Shown here piece by piece: positions 1-8,659 of a stretch of DNA of 64,000 nucleotides. The number at the start of each line of letters is the position of its first letter. Positions within the stretch are counted from its first letter, which is position 1. The position numbers and the translations under genes were made by a program. The stretch is from Gammaproteobacteria bacterium (GTDB lineage Bacteria > Pseudomonadota > Gammaproteobacteria > Pseudomonadales > Cellvibrionaceae), in NCBI GenBank assembly GCA_021151835.1, contig JAGKWO010000007.1, forward strand, positions 169,517-233,516. The letters are read 5' to 3'. The notes under the pieces are model-generated. The model had not been told where the DNA came from. It saw only the letters and a program-made list of their open reading frames with translations, and did no database searches.

Positions 1-2250
1 GAAGTAGTGACCGTGTGGGGCGAAGCGCGCGATAGCACCAGCGCCGGGTATACCAATCCCTCCAGCGTATTGACGCAAGAGGATATGGTGGCGATCAATG
101 CCTCCACCACCGAAGACCTGGTGAAATACGAACCCAGTATCGTCATCCGTAAACGTTACATCGGCGACTCCAATGGCACGCTCGGTTTGCGCGGCTCCAA
201 TATGTTTGCCACGGCGCGCTCCATGGTTTTTGCTGACGGCGTACCGCTGCATTATTTACTGCAAACCCGCTGGAGTGGTGCGCCGCGCTGGACCATGGTC
301 AGTGCGAGCGAAATTGCCCAGGTAGAAATTTTGTACGGCCCTTTCTCCGCCGAATACAGTGGCAACTCCATGGGCGGCGTAGTACTAATTGAAACCGCCA
401 TTCCGCAAACGCGCGAAGTGCATGTGGATCTGGATTATTTCGCGCAAGATTTTTCCAGCTACGGTTTTGATGACCAACTCAACGGCTACAAAACATTTTT
501 TTCTTACGGCGATAAGCTCGGCGATTTAAGTGTTTATTTTTCTTACAACCGTTTGGAGAATGATAGCCAGCCACAATCCTATTATTTTGATCAGGATAAA
601 AACCATAGCATTACAACCATCCAGCAGCAATTTGCCAACGCCACACCGGTGACTGGTTTAATTACCGATAAAGATGTATTCGGCAAACCCGCTTATTATT
701 TTGGCGATACCGGTGTTGAACAAGCAACGACAGATAATTACAAAATAAAACTGGGTTATGATTTTGGTGATTGGTCGACGCTATTGAATATCGCTTATGA
801 AGATCGTAATACGTTGCGCACTTCACCTAATAGCTATATCAAAAACGCACAAGGCAATACCGTGTGGTCCGGTAATGTTACCGAAAATAATTTATGGATC
901 AGTGTGCCCGCATCGCGTTTAGGGGCTAGTGAGCTAGACCGCCGCAGTTTATCAACCGGCTTGCGCATTAAAGGTAATCTCACCGAGTCTACGCGCTTCG
1001 AGGCCAACATCAGTGACTTCCGAATTCTGGAAGATAACAGCCGCGCTTCCAGTCACTCATTGCAAGACCCACTTTTTAAAGGCCGTGGCCAAACCACCGA
1101 TTATGATGATACCGGTTGGCAAACACTGGAAGGTAAATTTGTATTTACTGATATCGGTGTTGAGGGAATGGAATTAATCACCGGTGCGCGTTATGAAGCC
1201 TATGAATTAAATCTGGATATATTTAATTCCGCAAACTGGAAGCAAGGAGATAACACAGGGTTTGCCAGTCGCTCCGGTGGTGAAACCAATATTGCAGCAG
1301 CGTTTGCGCAAATGAATTGGGATATCAACAAGCGTTGGAATGTAGCGCTGGGTGGTCGTTATGAGCAATGGGAAAGCAAAAACGGTTATTTCAGTAAAGA
1401 TGTTGCCAGCACGCCGGAATTTGATCTGGTAAAAGTAGCTGATGCAGATCGCAACCAATTCTCGCCTAAATTTTCGGTAGGTTATATTCCCGGTGAAAAT
1501 TGGCTGGTGCGTTATTCACTTGCAAAAGCCTATCGTTTTCCTGTGGTGGAAGAATTATTTACCCAAAGCCAGAATTATTCTTCAGTTGTACAAGCGCAAC
1601 CAGACTTAAAACCGGAAAATGGTTTGCATCACAATCTAATGCTTGAACGTGAATTTACGGCAGGTTATGCGCGCGTAAATATTTTCACTGAAACCATTCA
1701 GAATGCGATTGAATCACAAACCACCTTTTTGCCAAGTGGCTCCACAGTTCCCTCGGTCACTACCTTTTCCTCAGTAGATGAAGTGGAAACCGATGGCATT
1801 GAATTGATTTTAAATCGTTACGGTTTATTCGTTCCGCAATTGGATTTGCGTTTCAATATCGCTTATACCAAATCCATTATCACGGATAACTCTACGGTAG
1901 AAGCCAACAATCCCGCGAATATCAAAAGTATCGAAGGCAATGATTACCCGCGCATGCCGCGCTGGCGCAGCAATTTGATGGCAACTTATCATGTCACTGA
2001 TCGCTGGGATGTCAGTGCAAATGTGCAATATGCGGATAAAAGTTTTGGTCGTCTGGATAACACTGACACCGCTGAACACGTGATGGGCGCGCAGGACGGT
2101 TACACCCGCTTCGGCGCTAAAACCAGTTTTGATGTTACCGATGAACTTGAAGTCAGTTTTGGTATCGATAACCTGACCAACGAAGAAAGTTATGTGGCTC
2201 ACCCCTGGCCGGGTAGAAGTTATTACTTGAGTCTTTCTTACGATTTATAA
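1..2250 (+). CDS. TonB-dependent receptor, 5'-truncated by the window edge
   Basis: The frame is open from base 1, so the signal peptide and true start lie upstream. The visible 749 residues begin inside the plug domain (VLTQEDM, then a plug core with LRGSNMFATARSMVFADGVPL and the segment VEILYGPFSAEYSGNSMGGV, about residues 20-130). A long 22-strand-type barrel follows, ending in a typical outer-membrane C-terminus (YYLSLSYDL, aromatic/hydrophobic alternation). Receptors of this family import ferric siderophores, vitamin B12 or other ligands across the outer membrane using TonB energy. A PepSY membrane protein follows 176 bp downstream, an arrangement repeated at 50808-54428, which favours a metal-chelate ligand. 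The ligand cannot be read from the sequence. The downstream multicopper oxidase may be functionally linked. Confidence 0.9.
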   Translation, partial: EVVTVWGEARDSTSAGYTNPSSVLTQEDMVAINASTTEDLVKYEPSIVIRKRYIGDSNGTLGLRGSNMFATARSMVFADGVPLHYLLQTRWSGAPRWTMVSASEIAQVEILYGPFSAEYSGNSMGGVVLIETAIPQTREVHVDLDYFAQDFSSYGFDDQLNGYKTFFSYGDKLGDLSVYFSYNRLENDSQPQSYYFDQDKNHSITTIQQQFANATPVTGLITDKDVFGKPAYYFGDTGVEQATTDNYKIKLGYDFGDWSTLLNIAYEDRNTLRTSPNSYIKNAQGNTVWSGNVTENNLWISVPASRLGASELDRRSLSTGLRIKGNLTESTRFEANISDFRILEDNSRASSHSLQDPLFKGRGQTTDYDDTGWQTLEGKFVFTDIGVEGMELITGARYEAYELNLDIFNSANWKQGDNTGFASRSGGETNIAAAFAQMNWDINKRWNVALGGRYEQWESKNGYFSKDVASTPEFDLVKVADADRNQFSPKFSVGYIPGENWLVRYSLAKAYRFPVVEELFTQSQNYSSVVQAQPDLKPENGLHHNLMLEREFTAGYARVNIFTETIQNAIESQTTFLPSGSTVPSVTTFSSVDEVETDGIELILNRYGLFVPQLDLRFNIAYTKSIITDNSTVEANNPANIKSIEGNDYPRMPRWRSNLMATYHVTDRWDVSANVQYADKSFGRLDNTDTAEHVMGAQDGYTRFGAKTSFDVTDELEVSFGIDNLTNEESYVAHPWPGRSYYLSLSYDL

Positions 2251-2280
2251 ATTAAACAATCAGTTTAAAAATTACTTCGA

Positions 2281-2401
2281 TCCGAGTTTGCCGCGAAGGG
2301 TGTTCATTTCAAAACCGTAAAGGCATGGATGCCGCCACGGAACCCCGGGATAGATTCATGGATTTTTGAAATGAACACCGTTCGTGGCAAACGTAGTCGG
2401 A
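2281..2401. repeat. 121-bp imperfect inverted-repeat element
   Basis: Perfect 15-bp inner arms (GTGTTCATTTCAAAA at 2300-2314 and its complement at 2364-2378) are flanked by shorter matching blocks: TTTGCC 2287-2292 with GGCAAA 2386-2391, and TCCGA 2281-2285 with TCGGA 2397-2401. The 49-bp centre carries CATGGATG and ATTCATGG, themselves near-complementary. The size and nested symmetry resemble a REP/MITE-like intergenic repeat more than a simple terminator. It lies between the receptor and the PepSY gene and could fold in their transcript. Copy number elsewhere in the genome is unknown. Confidence 0.6.
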
Positions 2402-2426
2402 GCACGTTAAAAAAGGCGTGAAGAAT

Positions 2427-3737
2427 ATGAATACATCAACCCTGTTAGCCAATACCAACAATAGCCGCGCCCTTTACCGCACCATCTGGCGCTGGCATTT
2501 CTACGCTGGCATTTTCAGTATCCCCTTTGTGATTTTACTTTCGATCACCGGCGCCATTTATTTATTCAAACCCTATTACGAAAGCTGGCAAGAAAACCAG
2601 TTCCATAATTTGCCAGTAAGTGGCGAGCGCTTGCCTGCGAATAAACAAATACAAGCGGCGATTGATTCAATCCCTAATGGAAAATTCCTTAGCTATCGCC
2701 TGCCACAAAACACCAATGAATCGGTATTGGTGAATGTGCAAGCGGAAAGTAACTGGCAAGTATTTGTAAACCCTTACACCGGTGATGTAGTCGGCAAACA
2801 GGAAAGCAGCTGGCAATTAATGAATATCGTAAAAACCATTCACGGCGAATTATTGTTGGGTACTACGGGCTCAATCCTGGTGGAACTCGCAGCCTGCTGG
2901 GCGATTGTATTAATTATCACCGGTTTATATTTATGGTGGCCGCGAAACGCCGATGGACTTGCCGGGGTAATTTATCCGCGCTTGCGCGAAGGAAAACGAA
3001 TTTTCTGGCGTGATCTTCACGCGGTTACTGGCATCTGGATTTCAACCCTCGCATTATTTTTGTTAATTACCGGTTTGCCCTGGGCATTGGTATGGGGCGC
3101 TGCATTAAAAGAAGTTCGCGCCTTTGAAATAGCGCCGGTACAGCAAGACTGGACCCAAAGTCGTGCGCAGGAACATCAACACTGGCGCGCGCAGGCCAGT
3201 GATAGTTTTAATTTAACGCCGGAAATTTTATTGAGTGCAGGAAAATTACAACTTGCACCGCCAGTAGAGCTCAGTATTGCTAATGCCCATCACAACTCCT
3301 GGAAAGCTTCTTCGCAAAGCCAGAACCGCCCGCAACGTGCGGATGTATGGATAAGCAACGATGGCGCTATCGAAAAACAATCCGGTTTTGCCGAGAAAAA
3401 ATTAATTGATAAAGCCATAGGTGTTGGCATTGCCGCGCACGAGGGATATTTGTTTGGCTGGTTTAACCTGGTGTTGGGTGTACTCACCTGTGCCGGGTTA
3501 ATTTTGATCAGTGTCAGCGGCTTTATTTTATGGCGCCGCAGGAAACCGGAAGGTGTATTGGGTGCGCCGCCTGTATTGCCTGCGAATATTGGTATTGCGG
3601 TCGTTGCTATTACGCTTGGTTTGGCGGTACTACTGCCATTGTTAGCGATTTCACTGATTATTTTGTTGGCAATCGAATTTGCATTCTTGCGGCGAGTTGG
3701 CCCAATCAATCATTGGTTGGGGTTGAATAAAAGTTAA
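2427..3737 (+). CDS. PepSY-associated TM helix protein
   Basis: Integral inner-membrane protein of the PepSY_TM family (436 residues). TM1 near residues 20-45 begins with the family motif W-R-W-H-F-Y-A-G. Further helices lie around residues 150-175 (preceded by the HGELLLG segment), 200-220 and 340-360, with two more near the C-terminus (400-430). Histidines in the helices (HFYAG, HGELL, HAVTGIW, HEGYLFGWFN) fit the proposed haem/ferric-reductase-like role of proteins found next to TonB receptors; electron transfer to imported ferric complexes is inference. ATG 2427 is preferred over an in-frame GTG at 2418, because the AGG-containing stretch at 2413-2416 is better spaced for it. Same layout as 53139-54428. 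Confidence 0.85.
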   Translation: MNTSTLLANTNNSRALYRTIWRWHFYAGIFSIPFVILLSITGAIYLFKPYYESWQENQFHNLPVSGERLPANKQIQAAIDSIPNGKFLSYRLPQNTNESVLVNVQAESNWQVFVNPYTGDVVGKQESSWQLMNIVKTIHGELLLGTTGSILVELAACWAIVLIITGLYLWWPRNADGLAGVIYPRLREGKRIFWRDLHAVTGIWISTLALFLLITGLPWALVWGAALKEVRAFEIAPVQQDWTQSRAQEHQHWRAQASDSFNLTPEILLSAGKLQLAPPVELSIANAHHNSWKASSQSQNRPQRADVWISNDGAIEKQSGFAEKKLIDKAIGVGIAAHEGYLFGWFNLVLGVLTCAGLILISVSGFILWRRRKPEGVLGAPPVLPANIGIAVVAITLGLAVLLPLLAISLIILLAIEFAFLRRVGPINHWLGLNKS

Positions 3738-4100
3738 CAGAATCAAAAGCAATCACTTCTGGAAGAGATATAATTTTATTGTCGCGTAATTCTTCTTGTC
3801 TTCACAATGCTGCCCTGATGATCATAAGGCCGTGTGCGTTATGTAACAGGGTGTAATCGAAATTCGATTGCCTGCACTGTAGCTTCTCTACGGCGTTTCT
3901 ACCAAACGCAAATTCCCGATGACGACCTTCCCCCGCTTTAAGCGGGGGAAGCCGTTGATTTTTATGCTGTGTACAGGCTACGCCGTTAATCCTGATTGGC
4001 AGATTCCTTACTGCCCAAATCGCTGCGACAAATGGTGGCCGGTAAAAAACCTATAAAAATCGTTACCAGTAATTAATTATATTTTCTCCTGGAGAAATTT
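3738..4100. other. Intergenic region with one GC-rich hairpin
   Basis: No coding signal was found. It contains a near-perfect palindrome at 3928-3950, listed separately, and an AT-rich leader ending in a GGAG ribosome-binding site at 4091-4094 for the multicopper oxidase. The promoter of that gene is probably in the last 100 bp, but no clear -35/-10 pair was identified. Confidence 0.5.
3928..3950. terminator. Hairpin TTCCCCCGCTT-T-AAGCGGGGGAA
   Basis: Two 11-nt arms flank a single base, so the real loop would open to three or more bases. A weak T-rich stretch (GATTTTTA) follows about 7 bp later. It lies 190 bp after the PepSY stop and may terminate that transcript; a short palindromic repeat is the alternative. 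Confidence 0.4.
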
Positions 4101-6095
4101 ATGCCCATTGCGCATTTTTCTGATTTACATAAGGCAAGTGTCTCACTCGCATTAGGTTGCATTGCACTGTTAAGCCCGATAACGATGGCTGACAGTGCAG
4201 CGATAGATGCTCCGGCAGAGGTATTAAAACTTGATGAACTAAAAAGTGTTGATGTGCTACAAGTGCGCAACCCGGCTGACTACAATGCCAATGCACCATT
4301 TAAAACCGCGCGCAATAACCTTACGGTTGCCGCGCAAAGAGGCACAGAAGATGTTGCCTATAATTTACCTATCGACTACAGCGATGGCACTATCTACAAC
4401 CCGGCGACAGGTAAGCATGACAAAGTCCATTTACGCGCGTACAACGGCAAATTTATTGCACCGGCCGTTATTATGAACCCCGGTCAAACCGTGCGTTTTA
4501 ATTTAATTAATAAATTGCCTGTACCAAAGGTGAATTGCGCGCGTGCTGATATGAACACCCCGGCACCACCTACCTGTTTTAATGAAACCAACCTGCATTC
4601 CCACGGCTTATGGATATCACCAACTGGCAATAGCGATAATGTGTTGTTGTCAATTGATCCTGGCGTTGCATTTGAATACGAATATAACGTTCCTGCTGAT
4701 CATCCCGCCGGTACATTCTGGTATCACCCGCACACTCATGGTTCTACCGCGATGCAAGTGGCGAGTGGCATGTCTGGTGCACTGATTGTAAAAGGCGCGC
4801 GCAAGCCGACACCAGAGAGTAATGGCGATATAGATACATTACTTGAGCCGTTGGTTGGCGCCGGTGGAGTGGAAGAAGAAATAAAATTACTCCAGCAAAT
4901 ACCTTACGCTTGTTTTGACTCGAAAGGAAAAATTAAACAAACCGAAAAAGGAATCTGGATCTGTGAAGACGGTGACATTGGCATTGTGGAAAATTTTGAT
5001 TTGCAGGTAGGTGATCCCAATGCATGGGAAAAGTCGGGGCGTTACACATTGATTAATGGGCAAGCGCGGGCGCGTATTAATGCGCGTGCCGGTCAATTGT
5101 ATCGTTGGCGGTTAATTGATGCGGGGTTTAATGAAACCGTCAATTTGCGTATTCGTGAAATTAAAAGCACTAAAAATAGCATTGAGTTGGCTTCAGCGGG
5201 TGAGTTGAGTAAAAGCAGTATTGAAAAAACCTGCAACGGAACAGAAGTAACACAATTTGAAATAGCGAGTGATGGTTTAACCCATAAAAACATCATCAAG
5301 AAAAATATCAATGTGCTACAGCCAGGTTATCGTAGCGATATCTTATTTAGTTTGCCTAAAAAAGGTATTTACTGTGTTTATGATGATGAATCTACCTCGC
5401 CAGCGGCAAATGTGAGTGCGACGCGGGAAAATCCCAAAGTCCTTGCGATTATTGTTGCCAAAGGTGCTGATGTCGTAAATGACCAGGAAAAATTCCTGAA
5501 GGATACGTTAATTGATTTGGCGGAAAAGCAATTTGATGGGCCAATAGAAAAAACTATCATTGATGATTTGCAAAAAATGGAACTGAATAAATTTGTTCCC
5601 CATCAGGATATTACTCTTCCCGAGATCCTGGCATCGAATCAGAAGCCGGTCTATATCGAATTCAATCTGGTTTTCTCCAAAGATAATTCGCCAACTGTCC
5701 CGACACAATTCCTTATTAATAATTCGGCATTCCAGATGGGGCGCATTGACCAAACCCTGACATTGGGTGCGGCGCAAACCTGGTTCCTGTCGTCAAAAAG
5801 TGTTAACCATCCATTCCATATCCACGTTAATCCATTCCAGATTGTCAGTATTAAAAGCAAAGACGGAAAACCTCTGGACCCGCAATACCAAAATCTGGTG
5901 GGCACCTGGAAGGATACACTTTTCATTAATACCGATGTGATTGTTGAAACACGCACCCGCTATGAGCGTTACATTGGTGAATACGTATTGCATTGCCATA
6001 TTCTTGAGCATGAGGATCAGGGCATGATGCAAAGTGTTCAGGTGGTGCTGCCCAGAAACACCAGTGGTGGCGGCCATGCAGGTCATCATCATTAA
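4101..6095 (+). CDS. Secreted multicopper oxidase
   Basis: The 664-residue protein has an N-terminal hydrophobic signal region (about residues 12-30, ending MADSA). Copper-binding motifs are complete: HSHG (166-169), WYHPHTHG (207-214), HPFHIH near 571, and HCHILEHEDQGMM (631-643). The last supplies the type 1 ligands Cys632, His637 and Met642 and the type 2/3 His pair. Multicopper oxidases couple one-electron oxidation of substrate (phenolics, Fe2+, Cu+, Mn2+) to reduction of O2 to water. The protein is longer than CueO or CotA (about 510 residues); extra sequence lies between residues 230 and 330 and around 340-420. The tail GGGHAGHHH could bind metal. The ATG has a GGAG site 6 bp upstream. 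The substrate is unknown; a ferroxidase role is only suggested by the TonB/PepSY neighbours. Confidence 0.9.
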   Translation: MPIAHFSDLHKASVSLALGCIALLSPITMADSAAIDAPAEVLKLDELKSVDVLQVRNPADYNANAPFKTARNNLTVAAQRGTEDVAYNLPIDYSDGTIYNPATGKHDKVHLRAYNGKFIAPAVIMNPGQTVRFNLINKLPVPKVNCARADMNTPAPPTCFNETNLHSHGLWISPTGNSDNVLLSIDPGVAFEYEYNVPADHPAGTFWYHPHTHGSTAMQVASGMSGALIVKGARKPTPESNGDIDTLLEPLVGAGGVEEEIKLLQQIPYACFDSKGKIKQTEKGIWICEDGDIGIVENFDLQVGDPNAWEKSGRYTLINGQARARINARAGQLYRWRLIDAGFNETVNLRIREIKSTKNSIELASAGELSKSSIEKTCNGTEVTQFEIASDGLTHKNIIKKNINVLQPGYRSDILFSLPKKGIYCVYDDESTSPAANVSATRENPKVLAIIVAKGADVVNDQEKFLKDTLIDLAEKQFDGPIEKTIIDDLQKMELNKFVPHQDITLPEILASNQKPVYIEFNLVFSKDNSPTVPTQFLINNSAFQMGRIDQTLTLGAAQTWFLSSKSVNHPFHIHVNPFQIVSIKSKDGKPLDPQYQNLVGTWKDTLFINTDVIVETRTRYERYIGEYVLHCHILEHEDQGMMQSVQVVLPRNTSGGGHAGHHH

Positions 6096-6870
6096 TTAAA
6101 TACCGATTGTTTTTTATTGTTAGGGCGGTACCGTTGGTGTCGCTCTAATATGTAAATCGCTTTACTTATCCCATCAAAAAATTCACGTAGCTGATTAATT
6201 ACGTTACGTACTCACCGCGCTTATTTTTTTCCTCCTTTAGTATTAATGAGTATTATCAATTTAGTTGATAGTCAAATTTCAACGTTATATTACCTGACGC
6301 CATAATTGATGGTTTGCATAGTGTTGATAGTGCTTTATCGGCTTGGGTTATATCGGATAATTTTTTTGTAAATTTTACTAAGGTCAAAGCATTTTTACCG
6401 CGTGGAAATAGTGCAAATTTTAGTGCAGTGATATTTGTGCCGATTTTTTAACTCATAAGGGAACTAAAGCAGATGCCCCAGCGTCTGCAATAATATAGGT
6501 GATTTATTAAAAGCTGAATCAACCCTCCAGGTGAAAGGATTTTTATTCTGCACGCCTGCAAATGATAGCGTTGCTGATATTGTCGGTATTGAACATTGGT
6601 TAGGTAATAAGTTAAGTAATCTCAATTACGCAATATCAGGAGCTACGCAATATCAGGTTGAAGAGTTAACAGGTTGGAGATTTTAATATGTTCCATAAAT
6701 ATGTCCCTCATCGACTAGCTAATGATTGGTTGTGGCATCGCAACAACAAAATGGCAAATCATGCCGCGGTGTTAAGCCACAAAGAGCAATATGAAAACCC
6801 TCTTCATTCAAGTACATCAGATCATCCGTTTTTTAATCAACAATCCAGTAACAACCCAGAGGAAATAGCC
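6096..6870. other. Long AT-rich intergenic region
   Basis: No intact gene of normal size is visible. AT content is higher than in the neighbouring genes. The right part (6272-6686) has the look of a frameshifted gene, described separately. The last 180 bp form the leader of the DUF883 gene. A longer in-frame reading from 6688 is possible but is judged non-coding before 6871. Confidence 0.45.
6272..6686 (+). pseudogene. Probable decayed gene remnant
   Basis: Three successive frames read as protein-like segments without a usable start. Frame A (6272-6451) reads DAIIDGLHSVDSALSAW and ends SAVIFVPIF-stop. A short middle segment in another frame (from 6451) reads THKGTKADAPASAII. Frame C (about 6498-6686) reads GDLLKAESTLQVKGFLFC and ends EELTGWRF-stop. 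Joined through two frameshifts they would give roughly 130 residues of balanced composition. No family was recognised. It could instead be chance open frames in AT-rich DNA, so confidence is low. Confidence 0.3.
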
Positions 6871-7254
6871 ATGCAAACAGCAAGCACTAAAGACAGCATT
6901 GTTAAAAAATTGGGATTCAACTCTGCTAAAGGCGATGCAGTTCAGGAGAAATCAGCCGAAGTGGTGCAGGACTTCCGCACATTTGTGCAGGATATTGAAA
7001 ACCTGATAAGAGCTACTGCAGACTTGAGTGGTGAAGATTTGGCAAAAGCAAAAGCTAAATTGAATGAGCGCATTTCTGTCGCCAAGAAAACCCTGGAAGG
7101 CCTTGGCAGCACTATCGCAGAACGCGCCAGCCAAACAGCCACCACTGCAAATAATTATGTGCATGAGAAACCATGGCCAGTGATTGGCGCCAGCGCGGCA
7201 ATCGGCTTCCTGGCTGGTTATTTGCTAACGGGCAGCAGCCGTCGCGACGAATAA
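6871..7254 (+). CDS. DUF883 (ElaB/YqjD-type) membrane-anchored protein
   Basis: A 127-residue protein with an amphipathic, coiled-coil helical body (KDSIVKKLG, then VVQDFRTFVQDIENLIRAT and AKAKLNERISVAKKTLEGLG). It ends in a C-terminal membrane anchor (VIGASAAIGFLAGYLLTG) and a basic RR tail. This is the ElaB/YqjD/YgaM architecture; E. coli members are inner-membrane proteins, YqjD being reported to associate with ribosomes in stationary phase. ATG 6871 is chosen because GAGGA lies 6-8 bp upstream and the length matches the family. An upstream ATG at 6688 would add 61 residues of unrelated, low-quality sequence. A terminator follows at 7277. Confidence 0.85.
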   Translation: MQTASTKDSIVKKLGFNSAKGDAVQEKSAEVVQDFRTFVQDIENLIRATADLSGEDLAKAKAKLNERISVAKKTLEGLGSTIAERASQTATTANNYVHEKPWPVIGASAAIGFLAGYLLTGSSRRDE

Positions 7255-7276
7255 TTTTGTCGTTGATCGCTACTAG

Positions 7277-7303
7277 GCCATTACCGCGAGGTAATGGCTT
7301 TTG
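7277..7303 (+). terminator. Rho-independent terminator after the DUF883 gene
   Basis: GCCATTACC (7277-7285), loop GCGA, GGTAATGGC (7290-7298), then TTTT. A 9-bp perfect stem with a stable tetraloop, 22 bp after the DUF883 stop. Confidence 0.85.
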
Positions 7304-7363
7304 CGTTTCTGCTCTCCCCGATTTTCTTTTGGCTTCATACTGCCTGCCTAAACTATTGTAATG

Positions 7364-7379
7364 CTGTATTTATATACAG
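7364..7379. promoter_or_regulatory. LexA (SOS) box
   Basis: CTGTATTTATATACAG is a 16-bp match to the gammaproteobacterial LexA operator CTG-N10-CAG with its AT-rich alternating core. Only one core base departs from a perfect palindrome. It lies 34 bp upstream of ATG 7414 of the radical-SAM gene and downstream of the previous gene's terminator, where it would block that operon's promoter. LexA control fits the predicted DNA-repair role of the pair. No binding data exist here; this is a motif call. Confidence 0.8.
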
Positions 7380-7413
7380 TATCATGGGTTGTCCTTCTTT
7401 TTGGCCCGACACC

Positions 7414-8655
7414 ATGAGCACTATCCTTGAAAAGCTTCGTATCCTCTCCGATGCAGCAAAATACGATGCCTCTTGTTCCTCCAGCGGCAGTAAGCGCGCG
7501 AATACTAATAAAGGGCTTGGAAATGCGGAAGGCATGGGGATTTGCCATAGCTATACAGAAGATGGTCGTTGTGTGTCCCTGCTTAAAATCCTGTTTACCA
7601 ATCACTGTATTTACGATTGCGCTTACTGTGTGAGCCGGCGTAGCAATGATGTCAAGCGCGCCGCGTTTACGGTTGAAGATGTAGTTGACCTGACGATTAA
7701 TTTTTATCGCCGCAATTATATCGAGGGGCTATTCCTCAGCTCGGGTATTTTTAAAAATGCAGATTACACCATGGAGCGACTGGTGCGTGTGGCGCGGGTA
7801 CTACGCACGCAGCACAACTTCAATGGTTATATTCATGTGAAAGCCATTCCCGGTGCCAGCCCCGAATTATTGCACGAGGCCGGGTTATACGCTGATCGGC
7901 TGAGCGTGAATATCGAAATTCCTTCTGAAGCCAGCTTGCAAAAAGTCGCACCCGAAAAAAACTACAGCGACATCATCACGCCCATGAATTATTTACGCAG
8001 TGAAAAAGAAAAATACACCGATGAAAAACCGCATATAAAAAGTGCGCCATTATTTTTGCCAGCCGGCCAAAGCACGCAACTGATTGTTGGTGCATCGCCA
8101 GAAAATGATCGGCATATTTTGCGTCTGGCCAATAGTCTCTATCAAAAGCAGAAATTGAAACGGGTTTATTATTCGGGATATGTGCCCATTGCTACCGATA
8201 ATCGTGTGCCCGATTTATCGGCGCCGCCACTGGTGCGTGAAAACCGTATTTACCAGGCCGATTGGTTGTTGCGATTTTATGGTTTTGCCGTCGATGAAAT
8301 TGTGGATGAAAAGACCCCCGACCTGGATTTGGAAATCGATCCAAAGTTAAGTTACGCCTTACGCCATCCTGAAAAGTTTCCAGTAGACATTAATCGCGCT
8401 GATTATGAAATGGTGTTGCGGGTCCCGGGAATCGGGGTCAAGTCCGCGAAGAAAATTATCAGCTCCCGCCGGCATCAACGTTTGCATGTTGATCATTTGC
8501 AGAAAATGGGTGTCGTATTGAAGCGGGCGCGATATTTCATTAATTGCCCCGGGGTAGCAATCAATCCGGGTAATTTGCCGGTAGATAACCTGCGGCAAGC
8601 CATTATTGCCAGCGATAAAGCGCCTGCGGCAGCGCAATTGGGTTTATTCGGATAA
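7414..8655 (+). CDS. Putative DNA modification/repair radical SAM protein
   Basis: A 413-residue member of the radical-SAM family that co-occurs with DUF4130 proteins (the TIGR03916-type family, spore-photoproduct-lyase-like). The N-terminal block reads KLRILSDAAKYDASCSSSGS. The radical-SAM CxxxCxxC cluster motif is CIYDCAYC (about residues 67-74), followed by LSSGIF. The C-terminus has a helix-hairpin-helix-like DNA-binding segment (VDINRADYEMVLRVPGIGVK, about 323-342). These enzymes are thought to act on damaged DNA, but the reaction is unknown. ATG 7414 gives the usual family N-terminus; earlier in-frame starts (7294, 7384) overlap or abut the LexA box. The DUF4130 gene starts 4 bp after the stop, indicating an operon. 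Confidence 0.88.
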   Translation: MSTILEKLRILSDAAKYDASCSSSGSKRANTNKGLGNAEGMGICHSYTEDGRCVSLLKILFTNHCIYDCAYCVSRRSNDVKRAAFTVEDVVDLTINFYRRNYIEGLFLSSGIFKNADYTMERLVRVARVLRTQHNFNGYIHVKAIPGASPELLHEAGLYADRLSVNIEIPSEASLQKVAPEKNYSDIITPMNYLRSEKEKYTDEKPHIKSAPLFLPAGQSTQLIVGASPENDRHILRLANSLYQKQKLKRVYYSGYVPIATDNRVPDLSAPPLVRENRIYQADWLLRFYGFAVDEIVDEKTPDLDLEIDPKLSYALRHPEKFPVDINRADYEMVLRVPGIGVKSAKKIISSRRHQRLHVDHLQKMGVVLKRARYFINCPGVAINPGNLPVDNLRQAIIASDKAPAAAQLGLFG

Positions 8656-8659
8656 GGTT

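Noticed and set aside
6688..6870. N-terminal extension of the DUF883 gene from ATG 6688
   Set aside because: The DUF883 family starts near the ATG at 6871, which has a GAGGA site; the extra residues look non-coding.
7294..7413. Upstream extension of the radical-SAM gene
   Set aside because: It would run through the LexA box and add non-family residues; ATG 7414 gives the normal N-terminus.
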